From: an uncultured Alphaproteobacteria bacterium
GTDB lineage: Bacteria > Pseudomonadota > Alphaproteobacteria > HIMB59 > GCA-002718135
DNA: 64,000 nt
Assembly: GCA_902587565.1 (NCBI GenBank)
Contig: CACILT010000003.1
Span: forward strand, 62,001 to 126,000
Reading direction: 5' to 3'
Positions 20,348 through 29,993 of this stretch are shown here, in pieces. How positions within the stretch are numbered: the stretch's first letter is position 1; every line of letters starts with the position of its first letter. The notes under the pieces were generated by a model. It did no database searches. It was not told the origin of the DNA and saw nothing but the letters and a program-made list of their open reading frames with translations. Both the position numbers and the translations under genes were made by a program.

Positions 20348-20796
20348 TTTACTGTTTTTGATTTAATAAAAAAACTAATTATTAACATGATAATTCCAAT
20401 TGTAATATAGATATCTGCAAGATTAAATGCTGGCCAATAAAAATTTTCATAATGTAGTAAGATAAAGTCAACAACATAACTATTTATCAATCTATCAATA
20501 ATATTTGATAAAGCCCCAATTATAACAAAGAAATAAGCCAGTTTTTCAAGTTGCTTATCTGATTTAATAAATAAATAAAAAATCAATATAACAACTATTA
20601 AAGCTATAAATATTAATATCCAATGAGAAACGTACCCAGAAAATAAACCGAAAGAAACACCAAAATTCTGAACATAAACTAGATCAAAATATTCATTAAT
20701 TTTTATTGATTGATTTAAAAATAAATTATCTTTAATTAAATACTTAGTTATTAGATCAAAAATAATTAATGATACTAGTATAACAATTTTAATCAC
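20344..20796 (-). CDS. lspA: Lipoprotein signal peptidase II
   Basis: A 150-residue four-helix membrane aspartic peptidase that removes signal peptides from prolipoproteins. The catalytic Asp pair is in NIIDRLINSYVVDFI near residue 100 and FNLADIYITIG near residue 124, and the loop VQNFGVSFGLFSG is typical. The start is GTG at 20796, directly abutting the ileS stop. Order ileS-lspA-lipoprotein is a common arrangement. Confidence 0.94.
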   Translation of the reverse strand: MIKIVILVSLIIFDLITKYLIKDNLFLNQSIKINEYFDLVYVQNFGVSFGLFSGYVSHWILIFIALIVVILIFYLFIKSDKQLEKLAYFFVIIGALSNIIDRLINSYVVDFILLHYENFYWPAFNLADIYITIGIIMLIISFFIKSKTVK

Positions 20797-23571
20797 TTAA
20801 CTTATTGCTTCATTACAGCGATTACAAATTTCATTTTTCACTAATTCTTTTTCATATTTCCAACATCTTTGGCATTTTTGACCACTTACTTTTGATGCTT
20901 GTACCTTTACATTTTCAATATCATCTATTGAAAAACCTTGGTTATTTTTATTAAGTATATGTAGTTTAAATGATGAGGTAATAGCAATTTCATCAAACAT
21001 AACTTTATATACTTTATCAAAGCTTTCTTTAGAAATATATATATCCAAATGAGCTTCTAAACTTGAACGTATAATTTTTTCTTCTCTAATTTTCTCAATT
21101 GCTCCAGTAGCAACTTTTCTAATATTTTTAATTAAATTCCATTTTTCATTTAATCGAGTATCTTCATATTCTTTTTTACATTGTAAAAAATCTTGTAGGT
21201 GTATACTTTCTTTATTTCCCATAGCTTTCCAAGCCTCTTCAGAGGTAAAGGAAATAGAGGGTGCAAACCATCTTACTAAATGATTAAAAATTATATTTAA
21301 TAGAGTTCTAGTAGATCTTCTTTTAACTGACTGTTTACTATCACAGTATATAGTGTCCTTTCTAATATCAAAATAAAACGCTGAAAGATCACTTGAGCAA
21401 AAGTTTAATAGTGTTGTAAACATCAAGTGGAAGTTAAATGTTGATACACATTTTTGAACAACTTGATCAACTTCCCACAATCTGTGCAGCAGATATTTTT
21501 CTAACTCTGGAAACTCACTCTCATCAATAGCTTCCTCTTTAGTAAAATCATTTAAATTGCCAATTAAAAAACGAAAGGTATTTCTTATTCTTCTGTAAGA
21601 CTCAGCTTGTGATTGGAGGATAGCATTATCAAGCTTCAGATCATCATAATAATCAGATGCGACAACCCACAATCTTAAAATATCTACTCCATATTTTTTT
21701 AATATATCATCTGGAGAAATAACATTACCTAAAGATTTAGACATTTTACGTCCTCTTCCATCAACAACAAAGCCGTGTGTCAGAACACTTTCATAAGGCG
21801 CTTTACCTCTTGTGCCAGAAGACTCTAAAAGAGATGAATGAAACCATCCTCTGTGTTGATCACTTCCTTCTAAGTACATCGATGCAGGCCATTTCAAATC
21901 TTCTCTTTGTTCTAGACAAAAAGCATGTGTAGAACCACTATCAAACCATACTTCAACTACATCTTTAACCTGTTCATAATCTTCAAGTGAATATTTATCC
22001 CCTAAAAATCTTTGTGGATCTTCGGTAAACCACGTATTGCTTCCTTCTTTTTCATATATATCAGCTATTCTATTGATAATATTTTCATCTCTTAAAGGTT
22101 GGCCCGTTTTTTTATTTACAAATAATGGTAAAGGTACACCCCACACTCTTTGTCTAGATACACACCAATCTGGTCTAGTTTCAATCATTGATCTAAGCCT
22201 TGTTTGGCCTTGAGGAGGATAGAAAATAGTTTCATCAATTGATTTAAGAGCAATGTCTCTTAAATTATTTTTTTCCATAGAAATGAACCATTGTGGAGTA
22301 TTTCTATAAATAAGAGGAGCTTTAGACCTCCATGAATGTGGGTAGCTATGACGAAGCGTCCCTTTAAATAATAATTTTGAAAATTCTTCTAATTTATCTG
22401 CAATTTTGTGATCTACTTTATAAATATGCTCGCCTTCAAAACCAACAGCATGTTGATTATATTTTCCATCATCTTGAACTGTCTGAATGATATCAACATT
22501 ATTTTCTATACCTAAAACATAGTCGTCATCTCCGTGTCCAGGAGCTATATGTACAACTCCTGTACCCTGTTCTAAGTTTACAAAATCCCCATGAAATGGT
22601 TTTACAATAAAATCGTATCCTAATTGTTTAAATGGATGTTCACATTCACACGAAGATAAATTATCTCCTTTAAATTTCTTTTTTGTAATAAATTTTTTTA
22701 TTCCAATTTCTTTAGTTACACTTTCTAAAAGTTCTGATGCAAATATTAATTTATCATTTTTTTTGACTAAACTATTTTCTTCTAATTCTTCAACAACAAT
22801 AAGTGAATAATCTAATTCTTTACCATAAGCCAGAGCTCTGTTACCTGGAATCGTCCAAGGAGTTGTTGTCCAAATGACAATATTAGAATCAATTAAATCT
22901 TTATCGGTAGAATTTTTAATTAAAAATTTAACATATATAGTGTTGGACGTATGATCTTCATATTCAACTTCAGCGTCAGCTAGAGCTGTCTTTTCTACGA
23001 CAGACCAGAGAACTGGTTTTGCTCCTTTATACAAACTTTCATCAAGTAAAAATTTTCCAAGCTCTCGAACAATTTGTGCTTCTGCTTGATTTGACATTGT
23101 GAGATATGGATTTTCCCAATCCCCTTCAACACCAAGCCGTCTAAATTCTTTTTTTTGTATCCCGATCCATTTTTCTGCAAACTCTCTACACTCATTTCTA
23201 AATTGAACAGTTGGGACATCATCCTTGTTCTTTCCTTTTTTTCTATATTCTTCTTCTATTTTCCATTCAATTGGTAAACCGTGACAATCCCATCCAGGAA
23301 CATAAATAGAGTCTTTACCAGCCATTTGTTGTGTTCGTACAATGACATCTTTTAAAATTTTATTAAGAGCAGTTCCCATATGAATATGTCCATTTGCATA
23401 TGGTGGACCATCATGAAGAACAAATTTTTCTCTACCTTTAGATTTATCTCTTAGCTTTTTAAAAATATTTTCTTTATCCCACTCCTCTATTATTGCAGGT
23501 TCTTTTGAAGGAAGGTTAGCTCTCATTTCAAAAGATGTTTTAGGAAGAAAAATTGTATCTTTATATTCCAT
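20797..23571 (-). CDS. ileS: Isoleucyl-tRNA synthetase
   Basis: A 924-residue class Ia synthetase of the bacterial type. The HIGH-like motif is YANGHIHMGTALNK near residue 58, the editing (CP1) domain carries TTTPWTIPGNRALA near 236, and the KMSKS loop is GRKMSKSLGN near 606. A C-terminal zinc finger C-x2-C...C-x2-C is present in GQKCQRCWKYE and ICNRCNEA. It charges tRNA-Ile and hydrolyses mischarged Val-tRNA-Ile. The ATG overlaps the ribF stop by one base (TAATG). Confidence 0.98.
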   Translation of the reverse strand: MEYKDTIFLPKTSFEMRANLPSKEPAIIEEWDKENIFKKLRDKSKGREKFVLHDGPPYANGHIHMGTALNKILKDVIVRTQQMAGKDSIYVPGWDCHGLPIEWKIEEEYRKKGKNKDDVPTVQFRNECREFAEKWIGIQKKEFRRLGVEGDWENPYLTMSNQAEAQIVRELGKFLLDESLYKGAKPVLWSVVEKTALADAEVEYEDHTSNTIYVKFLIKNSTDKDLIDSNIVIWTTTPWTIPGNRALAYGKELDYSLIVVEELEENSLVKKNDKLIFASELLESVTKEIGIKKFITKKKFKGDNLSSCECEHPFKQLGYDFIVKPFHGDFVNLEQGTGVVHIAPGHGDDDYVLGIENNVDIIQTVQDDGKYNQHAVGFEGEHIYKVDHKIADKLEEFSKLLFKGTLRHSYPHSWRSKAPLIYRNTPQWFISMEKNNLRDIALKSIDETIFYPPQGQTRLRSMIETRPDWCVSRQRVWGVPLPLFVNKKTGQPLRDENIINRIADIYEKEGSNTWFTEDPQRFLGDKYSLEDYEQVKDVVEVWFDSGSTHAFCLEQREDLKWPASMYLEGSDQHRGWFHSSLLESSGTRGKAPYESVLTHGFVVDGRGRKMSKSLGNVISPDDILKKYGVDILRLWVVASDYYDDLKLDNAILQSQAESYRRIRNTFRFLIGNLNDFTKEEAIDESEFPELEKYLLHRLWEVDQVVQKCVSTFNFHLMFTTLLNFCSSDLSAFYFDIRKDTIYCDSKQSVKRRSTRTLLNIIFNHLVRWFAPSISFTSEEAWKAMGNKESIHLQDFLQCKKEYEDTRLNEKWNLIKNIRKVATGAIEKIREEKIIRSSLEAHLDIYISKESFDKVYKVMFDEIAITSSFKLHILNKNNQGFSIDDIENVKVQASKVSGQKCQRCWKYEKELVKNEICNRCNEAIS

Positions 23572-24500
23572 TACAGTTGATGATATTCTTTAGCTTTATT
23601 TATATCTTTGTTGATTTGCTTAGTTAATTCTTCAAAATTATTAAATTTTTGTTCAGACCTAATAAATGTAAGAAATTCAACAGTCAATTCTTTACCATAT
23701 ATTTCTTCATTAAAATTAAACATATGTGTCTCTAAAAGGAGTTTACTGCCATCGACTGTTGGTCTTAAACCAAAATTTGAAACACCTTTGTATTTTTTGC
23801 CTTCTAATAGCACTTCCACACAATAAACACCTTTTTTTGGTAATATGTGTTGATCTGGTATCATATTAGCAGTCGGAAAATTGATTTCTCTTGCTCTTTT
23901 ATTACCCTCAATTATTGTTCCATGCATATGCCAAGGCCTGCCTAAAGACTCTGTAACATCTTCCATATAACCATCTTTTATTTGTGATCGAATTATTGAG
24001 GATGAATATTTATCAGATTTATCTGCAAGCATAATAGGGTCGATTAAATGAATATTAAAATTATTTTTTGCAGCATATTTTTCTAATGTTTTAAAATTAC
24101 CTTTTCTGTCTTTTCCAAATTTAAAGTCACTACCTATAACTAAGTATTTAATATTTAATTTATCAATAAGAATTTTAGTTACAAATTCATCAGCTGATAA
24201 TATTGATAGATAGTTATCAAAAGAAAAATCTATAAATATGTCTAGTCCCAATCTTTCAAGAAAATTTATTTTATCGCTTTGAGTATAAATATTAAAAGGT
24301 TCATTAATTTGATTAAAGAAGATACGAGGATGGGGATTAAAACTCATTATAGAAGATAATAAATTATTGTTTGATGCAATCTCCTTAATTTTATTTATTA
24401 TTTCTTGGTGCCCTTTATGTATTCCATCAAAATTACCTATTGCGAGACAAAGGTTTAATTTTTCAAAATCTGATGCTGTATCTAATTTATAAATTTTCAT
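23571..24500 (-). CDS. ribF: Bifunctional riboflavin kinase / FAD synthetase
   Basis: A 309-residue RibF. The N-terminal FMN adenylyltransferase domain has IGNFDGIHKGHQEII near residue 21 and a conserved DFKFGKDRKGN near 125. The C-terminal riboflavin kinase domain contains REINFPTANM (the PTAN kinase motif) near 208 and KGVYCVEVLLEGKKYKGV. The protein makes FMN and then FAD in the cytoplasm. It heads a ribF-ileS-lspA-lipoprotein operon, as in many Proteobacteria. Confidence 0.95.
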   Translation of the reverse strand: MKIYKLDTASDFEKLNLCLAIGNFDGIHKGHQEIINKIKEIASNNNLLSSIMSFNPHPRIFFNQINEPFNIYTQSDKINFLERLGLDIFIDFSFDNYLSILSADEFVTKILIDKLNIKYLVIGSDFKFGKDRKGNFKTLEKYAAKNNFNIHLIDPIMLADKSDKYSSSIIRSQIKDGYMEDVTESLGRPWHMHGTIIEGNKRAREINFPTANMIPDQHILPKKGVYCVEVLLEGKKYKGVSNFGLRPTVDGSKLLLETHMFNFNEEIYGKELTVEFLTFIRSEQKFNNFEELTKQINKDINKAKEYHQL

Positions 24501-24542
24501 AATATTTATAAATCAATTAGTATAGAAACTTATGGCTAGTAA

Positions 24543-25856
24543 CTACAAATATTTATTTAAGATATTTTCCAGATATTCTTGTCTTCCTGAACGAGGTTCT
24601 GGTTCAATATTATCATCGATTACTTTTTTATTTATATCATCTAATCCAGTATCTTGATTATGAATAAACTGGCCCAGATTTTTATTCCAGTCTTCATATC
24701 TATCTTCAATAAACTTAGGAATAACATTATCATTCATTAATTTTTCAACAGCAATAAGTGTTTTTGCACAAACATCCATACCCCCAATGTGAGCATGAAA
24801 TAAATCTTCAGCATCAATAGATTGTCTTCTTATTTTTGCATCAAAGTTCATGCCTCCTTGGCCTAAACCGCCATTCTTAAAAATAAAATAAAATGACATA
24901 ATTAAGTCAGCAGGATTATTTGGGAATTGATCCGTATCCCAACCAATTAAAGTATCCCCTCTATTAATATCAATACTTCCTAAGGCACTGTTAGAAGTTG
25001 CATAAGCAATTTCATGTTCAAAATTATGACCAGATAAAGTTGCATGATTAACTTCAACATTTAATTTAATCTCATTTTCTAAACCTGCCTTTCGTAAAAA
25101 CGCTAAGCAAGTTGCAGAGTCAAAATCATATTGGTGTTTAGTTGGTTCATGAGGTTTTGGTTCCAATAAAATTTGACCTTTAAATCCTATCTTGTGTTTA
25201 TAATTAACGACTAATTCTAAAAATCTTTGAAGATTAGCTGTTTCCTTAGTCATGTCAGTATTAAGAATAGTTTCGTATCCTTCTCTTCCACCCCAAAGAA
25301 CGTAATTTTGACCCCCCAATCTCATTGTTGCATCCATACAATCTTTTACTTGTGCAGCTTTATACGCAAAAACTTCTGGATCTGGATTGGTAGAAGCACC
25401 ACTCATATATCTTTTATGAGAAAAAGCATTTGCTGTTCCCCAAAGTAATTTCATTCCTGAGTCATGAATTTTTTGTTCCATTAAATCTATAATATGGAAG
25501 AAATTTTTTTGTGTCTCAGCATAATTTGAACCTTCAGGAGAAATATCTCTATCGTGAAAGCAGAAAAAAGGTGTTTTAATTTTAGTGAAAAAATCAAATG
25601 CAGCATTAAGTTTTATTTCAGCCATTTTTATTTCATCACCTGCTTGCATCCAAGGCCTATCAAATGTTTGACCACCAAAAGGATCAAGGCCAGGCCAAGT
25701 AAATGTATGCCAATAACAAGTAGCAAACCTTAAATGCTCTTTCATAGACTTGCCTAAAACTTTTTTATTTTCATCATAAAATTTAAAAGCTAAAGGATTA
25801 GTACTGTTGGATCCTTCATATTTTATTTCAGGTATATTTTTAAAATAATCTGTCAT
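24543..25856 (-). CDS. xylA: D-xylose isomerase
   Basis: A 437-residue class II xylose isomerase, the normal length for the type found in E. coli. The catalytic His lies in FCFHDRDISPEG near residue 101; metal ligands are in ILLEPKPHEPTKHQYD near 231 and VNHATLSGHNFEHE near 268, with DINRGDTLIGWDTDQFP following near 297. It converts D-xylose to D-xylulose. No xylB lies beside it; the nearby FrcBCA-type importer could bring in a pentose or hexose. A GGGAGA ribosome site precedes the ATG. Confidence 0.95.
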   Translation of the reverse strand: MTDYFKNIPEIKYEGSNSTNPLAFKFYDENKKVLGKSMKEHLRFATCYWHTFTWPGLDPFGGQTFDRPWMQAGDEIKMAEIKLNAAFDFFTKIKTPFFCFHDRDISPEGSNYAETQKNFFHIIDLMEQKIHDSGMKLLWGTANAFSHKRYMSGASTNPDPEVFAYKAAQVKDCMDATMRLGGQNYVLWGGREGYETILNTDMTKETANLQRFLELVVNYKHKIGFKGQILLEPKPHEPTKHQYDFDSATCLAFLRKAGLENEIKLNVEVNHATLSGHNFEHEIAYATSNSALGSIDINRGDTLIGWDTDQFPNNPADLIMSFYFIFKNGGLGQGGMNFDAKIRRQSIDAEDLFHAHIGGMDVCAKTLIAVEKLMNDNVIPKFIEDRYEDWNKNLGQFIHNQDTGLDDINKKVIDDNIEPEPRSGRQEYLENILNKYL

Positions 25857-25926
25857 ATTTTCTCCCTTGATTATTTTACTCTATCTTAATTACTAAAGCA
25901 AACCACGATGGTAAAAGTTTTACTAA

Positions 25927-27438
25927 TTATTCCAGATTAAAATAGTTTTCCAATAATTCTTTAGGAGGATCATATGATTTTATTTCTTTCAACATGAGAT
26001 CTTTATATCGAGAAATTAAATCATCATCATGTATTTGATTTAATTGTCCTGGATCTTCCTTCAGGTTATAAAGAGCACTTTTTGTATCCATTAATGTCAC
26101 ATGTGGATCAGTCTTTTTTAATATTTTATTTACCTTCATTACTGGAATATTTTTAGTGAAATTAAATGGTTTGTGCATAGTTGCTGTTTGCAATTCTTCA
26201 TTCGAAAAAAATTGTCTCATATTGGTTGGCATTAAGGTATATTGATATCTAGTTCTATCATATTGATTAAAATTTTCTGGATAATGAAAATAGGTATATT
26301 TACCATCTGAAATATTAATGCCGCCACCCCAATATCCATATAATGCAAAATAATCACTTTCATTATCTTTATCTAAAAAATTTAAAATCGATTTTCCTTT
26401 TACTTCTTTTGGAATTTCATGACCGTGCATTGTCATAAAGGTTGGCATTAGATCAATGTTTTGAGTTACGACATTTCTTTCTTCACCGTTATACTTTTTG
26501 AAATCTGGATGAGAAAAATAAAGTGGAATATTAGCTATCTCATTATACAATGGCATCCTATTTTTTGCCCACCAGTCATGCTCACCTAGCATAAAGCCAT
26601 GATCTGTTGTTAAAATTAATGCTGTATTTTCCCAGAGATTATTTGAATCAAAAAAATCTAATACTGTTCCTAACAAATAATCACATAATCCTATTAGGGC
26701 TAAATAGTTTGCTTTTAATTCAGCAACCTCTTCATCATTTTCCTTTACTTTATCATATTGAGGCCAATCTAATCTTGGTCCTCTATAATTTGTTTTAAGT
26801 TTTTCTCTGAATCTTTCAGGGGCAAAAAAGGGTTCATGTGGATCAAATGTCTCCAACTGTAGAAACCAATTATCAGCATCTTTATTTATATTTAAGAAAT
26901 CTAACCCTGATTGAAAACATTTCACTGATGGAAAGTCTTGTTCATCTTTGATAAATTCACTATTTATCACATAATTATAATATTTTCCCTCCCTATCACT
27001 TAAATTGAATTGTGATTGATGATATTTTTCTCTTAGTTTTTCAAGTGGAGGTTGAACCATTGCTTTCCAAGGATCACTCTCTTGTCCTCGAATAAAATCC
27101 CATGAATTAAACCTATTATGATAAGTTGCCCCACCATCTTCAAAGTAATGATAGTGATCGGTTACTAGGTGAGTATACGTATTATTAAGTCTCAACATTT
27201 CTGGAAATGAATTATCAAATGGTTCTAAAGGTCCCCATGCGCGATGAAGGAAACTTAGTCGTCCTGAATGCATATCACGTCTGGCAGGCATACAAGGCAT
27301 ACTTCCTATATAATGATTATTAAATTGAACTGATTTTTTTGCTAATCTATTAAAATTTGGTGTTTCAATATATTTTCCACCATAAGAATTTAACATTCTT
27401 TTATTTAATGAATCAAAAAGTAAAAAAACAGTTTTCAT
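25927..27438 (-). CDS. Sulfatase-family hydrolase, Cys-type, no signal peptide
   Basis: A 503-residue alkaline-phosphatase superfamily sulfatase. The formylglycine motif C-x-P-x-R is complete as CMPARR near residue 49, the N-terminal metal Asp is in LLFDSLNKRML, and the second metal site is TTDHGFMLGEHD near residue 279. The N-terminus (MKTVFLLFDSLN) is the first core strand with no signal peptide, so the enzyme appears cytoplasmic and would act on an imported sulfate ester or phosphonate/phosphate diester. The Cys would need a formylglycine-generating enzyme encoded elsewhere. It sits next to xylA, away from any obvious sulfated-glycan hydrolase. Confidence 0.87.
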   Translation of the reverse strand: MKTVFLLFDSLNKRMLNSYGGKYIETPNFNRLAKKSVQFNNHYIGSMPCMPARRDMHSGRLSFLHRAWGPLEPFDNSFPEMLRLNNTYTHLVTDHYHYFEDGGATYHNRFNSWDFIRGQESDPWKAMVQPPLEKLREKYHQSQFNLSDREGKYYNYVINSEFIKDEQDFPSVKCFQSGLDFLNINKDADNWFLQLETFDPHEPFFAPERFREKLKTNYRGPRLDWPQYDKVKENDEEVAELKANYLALIGLCDYLLGTVLDFFDSNNLWENTALILTTDHGFMLGEHDWWAKNRMPLYNEIANIPLYFSHPDFKKYNGEERNVVTQNIDLMPTFMTMHGHEIPKEVKGKSILNFLDKDNESDYFALYGYWGGGINISDGKYTYFHYPENFNQYDRTRYQYTLMPTNMRQFFSNEELQTATMHKPFNFTKNIPVMKVNKILKKTDPHVTLMDTKSALYNLKEDPGQLNQIHDDDLISRYKDLMLKEIKSYDPPKELLENYFNLE

Positions 27439-27499
27439 ATAATCTAAATTACATTATGTTTTTTTTACTACAAATACAAAATAATATAGGATTATAAAA

Positions 27500-27925
27500 A
27501 TGAAATATTTACATACTATGGTTAGAGTTAAGAATATCGAAGAGTCACTAGACTTTTATTGCAATAAGTTGGGTTTAAAAGAAGTTAGAAGAGTAGAAAA
27601 TGAAAAAGGTCGCTTTACTCTTATATTTCTAGGTGCAGAAAATAGTGATGAAAAAACTGGACTACTCGAATTAACATATAATTGGGACCCAGAAGAATAT
27701 ACTGGTGGAAGAAACTTTGGTCATCTAGCGTATAGTGTCAAAAATATTTATGACGTGTGTGAAAAGTTGATGAATAATGGTGTTACAATTAATAGACCAC
27801 CTCGCGATGGACATATGGCATTTATTCGGTCACCAGATGGAATATCTTTAGAAATTTTACAAGAGGGCGAAGCACTTCAAGTTCAGGAACCTTGGAAGTC
27901 TATGGAAAATTCGGGAACTTGGTAA
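27500..27925 (+). CDS. gloA: Lactoylglutathione lyase (glyoxalase I)
   Basis: A 141-residue vicinal-oxygen-chelate protein. The four metal ligands are visible at expected places: His in KYLHTMVRV, Glu in GLLELTYNW, His in FGHLAYSV and Glu in ISLEILQEG. RVKNIEESLDFYCNKLGL is the typical start of bacterial GloA. It isomerises the methylglyoxal-glutathione adduct to S-lactoylglutathione. It is a lone plus-strand gene ending two bases before the convergent desaturase gene. Confidence 0.9.
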   Translation: MKYLHTMVRVKNIEESLDFYCNKLGLKEVRRVENEKGRFTLIFLGAENSDEKTGLLELTYNWDPEEYTGGRNFGHLAYSVKNIYDVCEKLMNNGVTINRPPRDGHMAFIRSPDGISLEILQEGEALQVQEPWKSMENSGTW

Positions 27926-27927
27926 AT

Positions 27928-28911
27928 CTAATTATTAAGTTTTACTTTATAGTATTTATCTGGATTAGTTGCTAAAGCTACTACTGATGGTAAAACTTTT
28001 CTATAAAAATCAAAAAGACTAGTAAAAGGTTTAGGTAACTCTGAGTCAATTTCTTTACGAAGTTTTTTTAAATTATAAGATGGTACCATTGGATACATGT
28101 GATGCTCTAAGTGATACTCCATATGCCAATATAAAAAACTTAAAATAGGATTTATTCTAACTGAATAAGTACTTAAGCGATGATCTTTAGTATCAACTTT
28201 TGCAGCTAAATGTTGCGTAACATTAACAGCAAACCAAATTGGTTTACCGATATAAGTAGGTATAATTATATAAAGTATTGGCAAAATTGAACCGATGTAA
28301 AACGAATAAGCAAATACTAAAAACCAAATAAAGACATATAATCGTGAATTCCAAAGAATTTTTTTCTTTTCTTCTTTTGGTGCTGTAATATCAATCACAG
28401 GTGTAAACTTTCCAAATGCATGTTTTAAGACTTCAAACTTAATAAGTTTATGCGGATATAATAAATCTGTTAAAGGAATAAAATTTAAGAAAAAAGCAAA
28501 TAGCTCTATTGGCCTAGAAACTTGTATTTCATGATCATAATCATCTTCAGTTTGAAGAGTTTTTGAATGGTGAAAAGTATGACTCCAACGCCATCTGAAA
28601 CCTTCAAAGTCACACATAAACGAACTAATGTGATAGAAAAACTCATTTATCCATCTAGTTTTAAAAGCTGTTCTGTGAACTGTCTCATGCCAGTTTGCTA
28701 CACTGAATGCATAAATCGTTCCATATATGAAAAAGAAAAATAAGGTCCAAACTGTACCCCAGGTAAGATATGCTAGATAGCCAGAAATAAATAAGAATAA
28801 GAAATAGAGAAAGAAATGTATTAATCCTGGTAAATCACTTCTCTTACTTAATTCTTTCAATTTTTTTTTATCAAGCTGAGGTTTGTACCAATCATCTAAA
28901 TTTATATGCAT
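27928..28911 (-). CDS. Membrane fatty-acid desaturase family protein (paralogue 1)
   Basis: A 327-residue di-iron membrane desaturase (PF00487-type). The three histidine boxes are HETVH near residue 74, HTFHH near 112 and HLEHH near 268, with several membrane helices between. N-terminal DWYKPQLDKKKLKELSKRSD and C-terminal MVPSYNLKKL are shared with the two other desaturases in this window at 31855 and 35820, so the three are paralogues. The family introduces double bonds or hydroxyls into acyl chains, carotenoids or other lipids; the substrate is unknown. It is divergent from the sterol-desaturase-type gene. Confidence 0.85.
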   Translation of the reverse strand: MHINLDDWYKPQLDKKKLKELSKRSDLPGLIHFFLYFLFLFISGYLAYLTWGTVWTLFFFFIYGTIYAFSVANWHETVHRTAFKTRWINEFFYHISSFMCDFEGFRWRWSHTFHHSKTLQTEDDYDHEIQVSRPIELFAFFLNFIPLTDLLYPHKLIKFEVLKHAFGKFTPVIDITAPKEEKKKILWNSRLYVFIWFLVFAYSFYIGSILPILYIIIPTYIGKPIWFAVNVTQHLAAKVDTKDHRLSTYSVRINPILSFLYWHMEYHLEHHMYPMVPSYNLKKLRKEIDSELPKPFTSLFDFYRKVLPSVVALATNPDKYYKVKLNN

Positions 28912-28996
28912 ATTATAAAAATATTGATTTATTTATATATTTCAATAATTTTATTAAATATACTCTTGTCATACGAAACAAAAAATACAAATAATT

Positions 28997-29986
28997 ATGA
29001 TTACTGATAACAATTTTGGTAAACGCGACAAAAAGGGTAACTGGAAACCAAATGATAGAATAATTCCAATGCCTAGATTCATAATTCCTTTTCAGCCATT
29101 GAGATTACTAAAATGGATTTTTGGTTGGAATGGATATATTTTTCCTATGCAATTTATATGGGCAATAATTACTTTAGTAGTTTGGTTTTTACTCACTCCT
29201 TCGCTTGATGAATTCAAAGAAGTTAATCTGTATACTTTAGGATATATTTTTCTTAGAAATAGCATGATTGTTTTTATATATGCTGGTTTCTTTCATTTAC
29301 ATTTTTATATTAAAAAAAATCAAAAAAATAATTTTAAATATAATGCAAAGTTTCTAGAAAAAAATTCTAAGTTTCTTTTTAAAGATCAAACGAAAGATAA
29401 TATGATTTGGGTTTTCTTAAGTGCGATTCCTATATGGTCAATTTATGAATATTTTACTTTTTGGTCTTTTGCTAATAATTACATAACTTTAATATCGTGG
29501 GAGCAATATCCTATTTACTTACTTGTTTTATTCTTTTTAGTACCAATAATTAGAGATATACATTTTTATTTAACCCACAGACTTTTACATACTAAATTTT
29601 TTTATAAAATAGCGCATAAAGTTCATCACCATAACGTCAATCCAGGTCCATGGTCAGGTTTAGCAATGCATCCAGTAGAGCATGTAATTTATTTTTCAGG
29701 TATTTTAATTCATTGGATTATCCCGTCACATCCTCTTATTGCGCTATGGCATATTTTCCATGCAGGGATTGCTCCTCATGCAGGTCACAGTGGTTTTGAT
29801 AAGATAGTTTTTAAAAATGGAATGCATTTACATACAGGAACTTATTTCCATTATTTGCATCACAAATACTTTGAATGTAATTATAGTGGCGACACCTCTA
29901 ATTACTTAGATAAATGGTTTGGTACCATGCACGATGGATCGGATGAATCACACCGAAAAATGCTAAGCCGTTTAAAATTAAGCTAG
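28997..29986 (+). CDS. Sterol desaturase / fatty acid hydroxylase superfamily protein
   Basis: A 329-residue multi-helix membrane protein with the His clusters of the FA_hydroxylase family: HFYLTHRLLH near residue 188, HKVHHHNVNP near 208 and HYLHHKYFECNY near 287. These ligate a di-iron centre used to hydroxylate or desaturate lipids. It is transcribed divergently from a desaturase and ends seven bases from the convergent PhyH-like gene. Possible products include hydroxylated fatty acids, sterol-like lipids or carotenoids; nothing in the sequence selects among them. Confidence 0.85.
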   Translation: MITDNNFGKRDKKGNWKPNDRIIPMPRFIIPFQPLRLLKWIFGWNGYIFPMQFIWAIITLVVWFLLTPSLDEFKEVNLYTLGYIFLRNSMIVFIYAGFFHLHFYIKKNQKNNFKYNAKFLEKNSKFLFKDQTKDNMIWVFLSAIPIWSIYEYFTFWSFANNYITLISWEQYPIYLLVLFFLVPIIRDIHFYLTHRLLHTKFFYKIAHKVHHHNVNPGPWSGLAMHPVEHVIYFSGILIHWIIPSHPLIALWHIFHAGIAPHAGHSGFDKIVFKNGMHLHTGTYFHYLHHKYFECNYSGDTSNYLDKWFGTMHDGSDESHRKMLSRLKLS

Positions 29987-29993
29987 GATCTAT

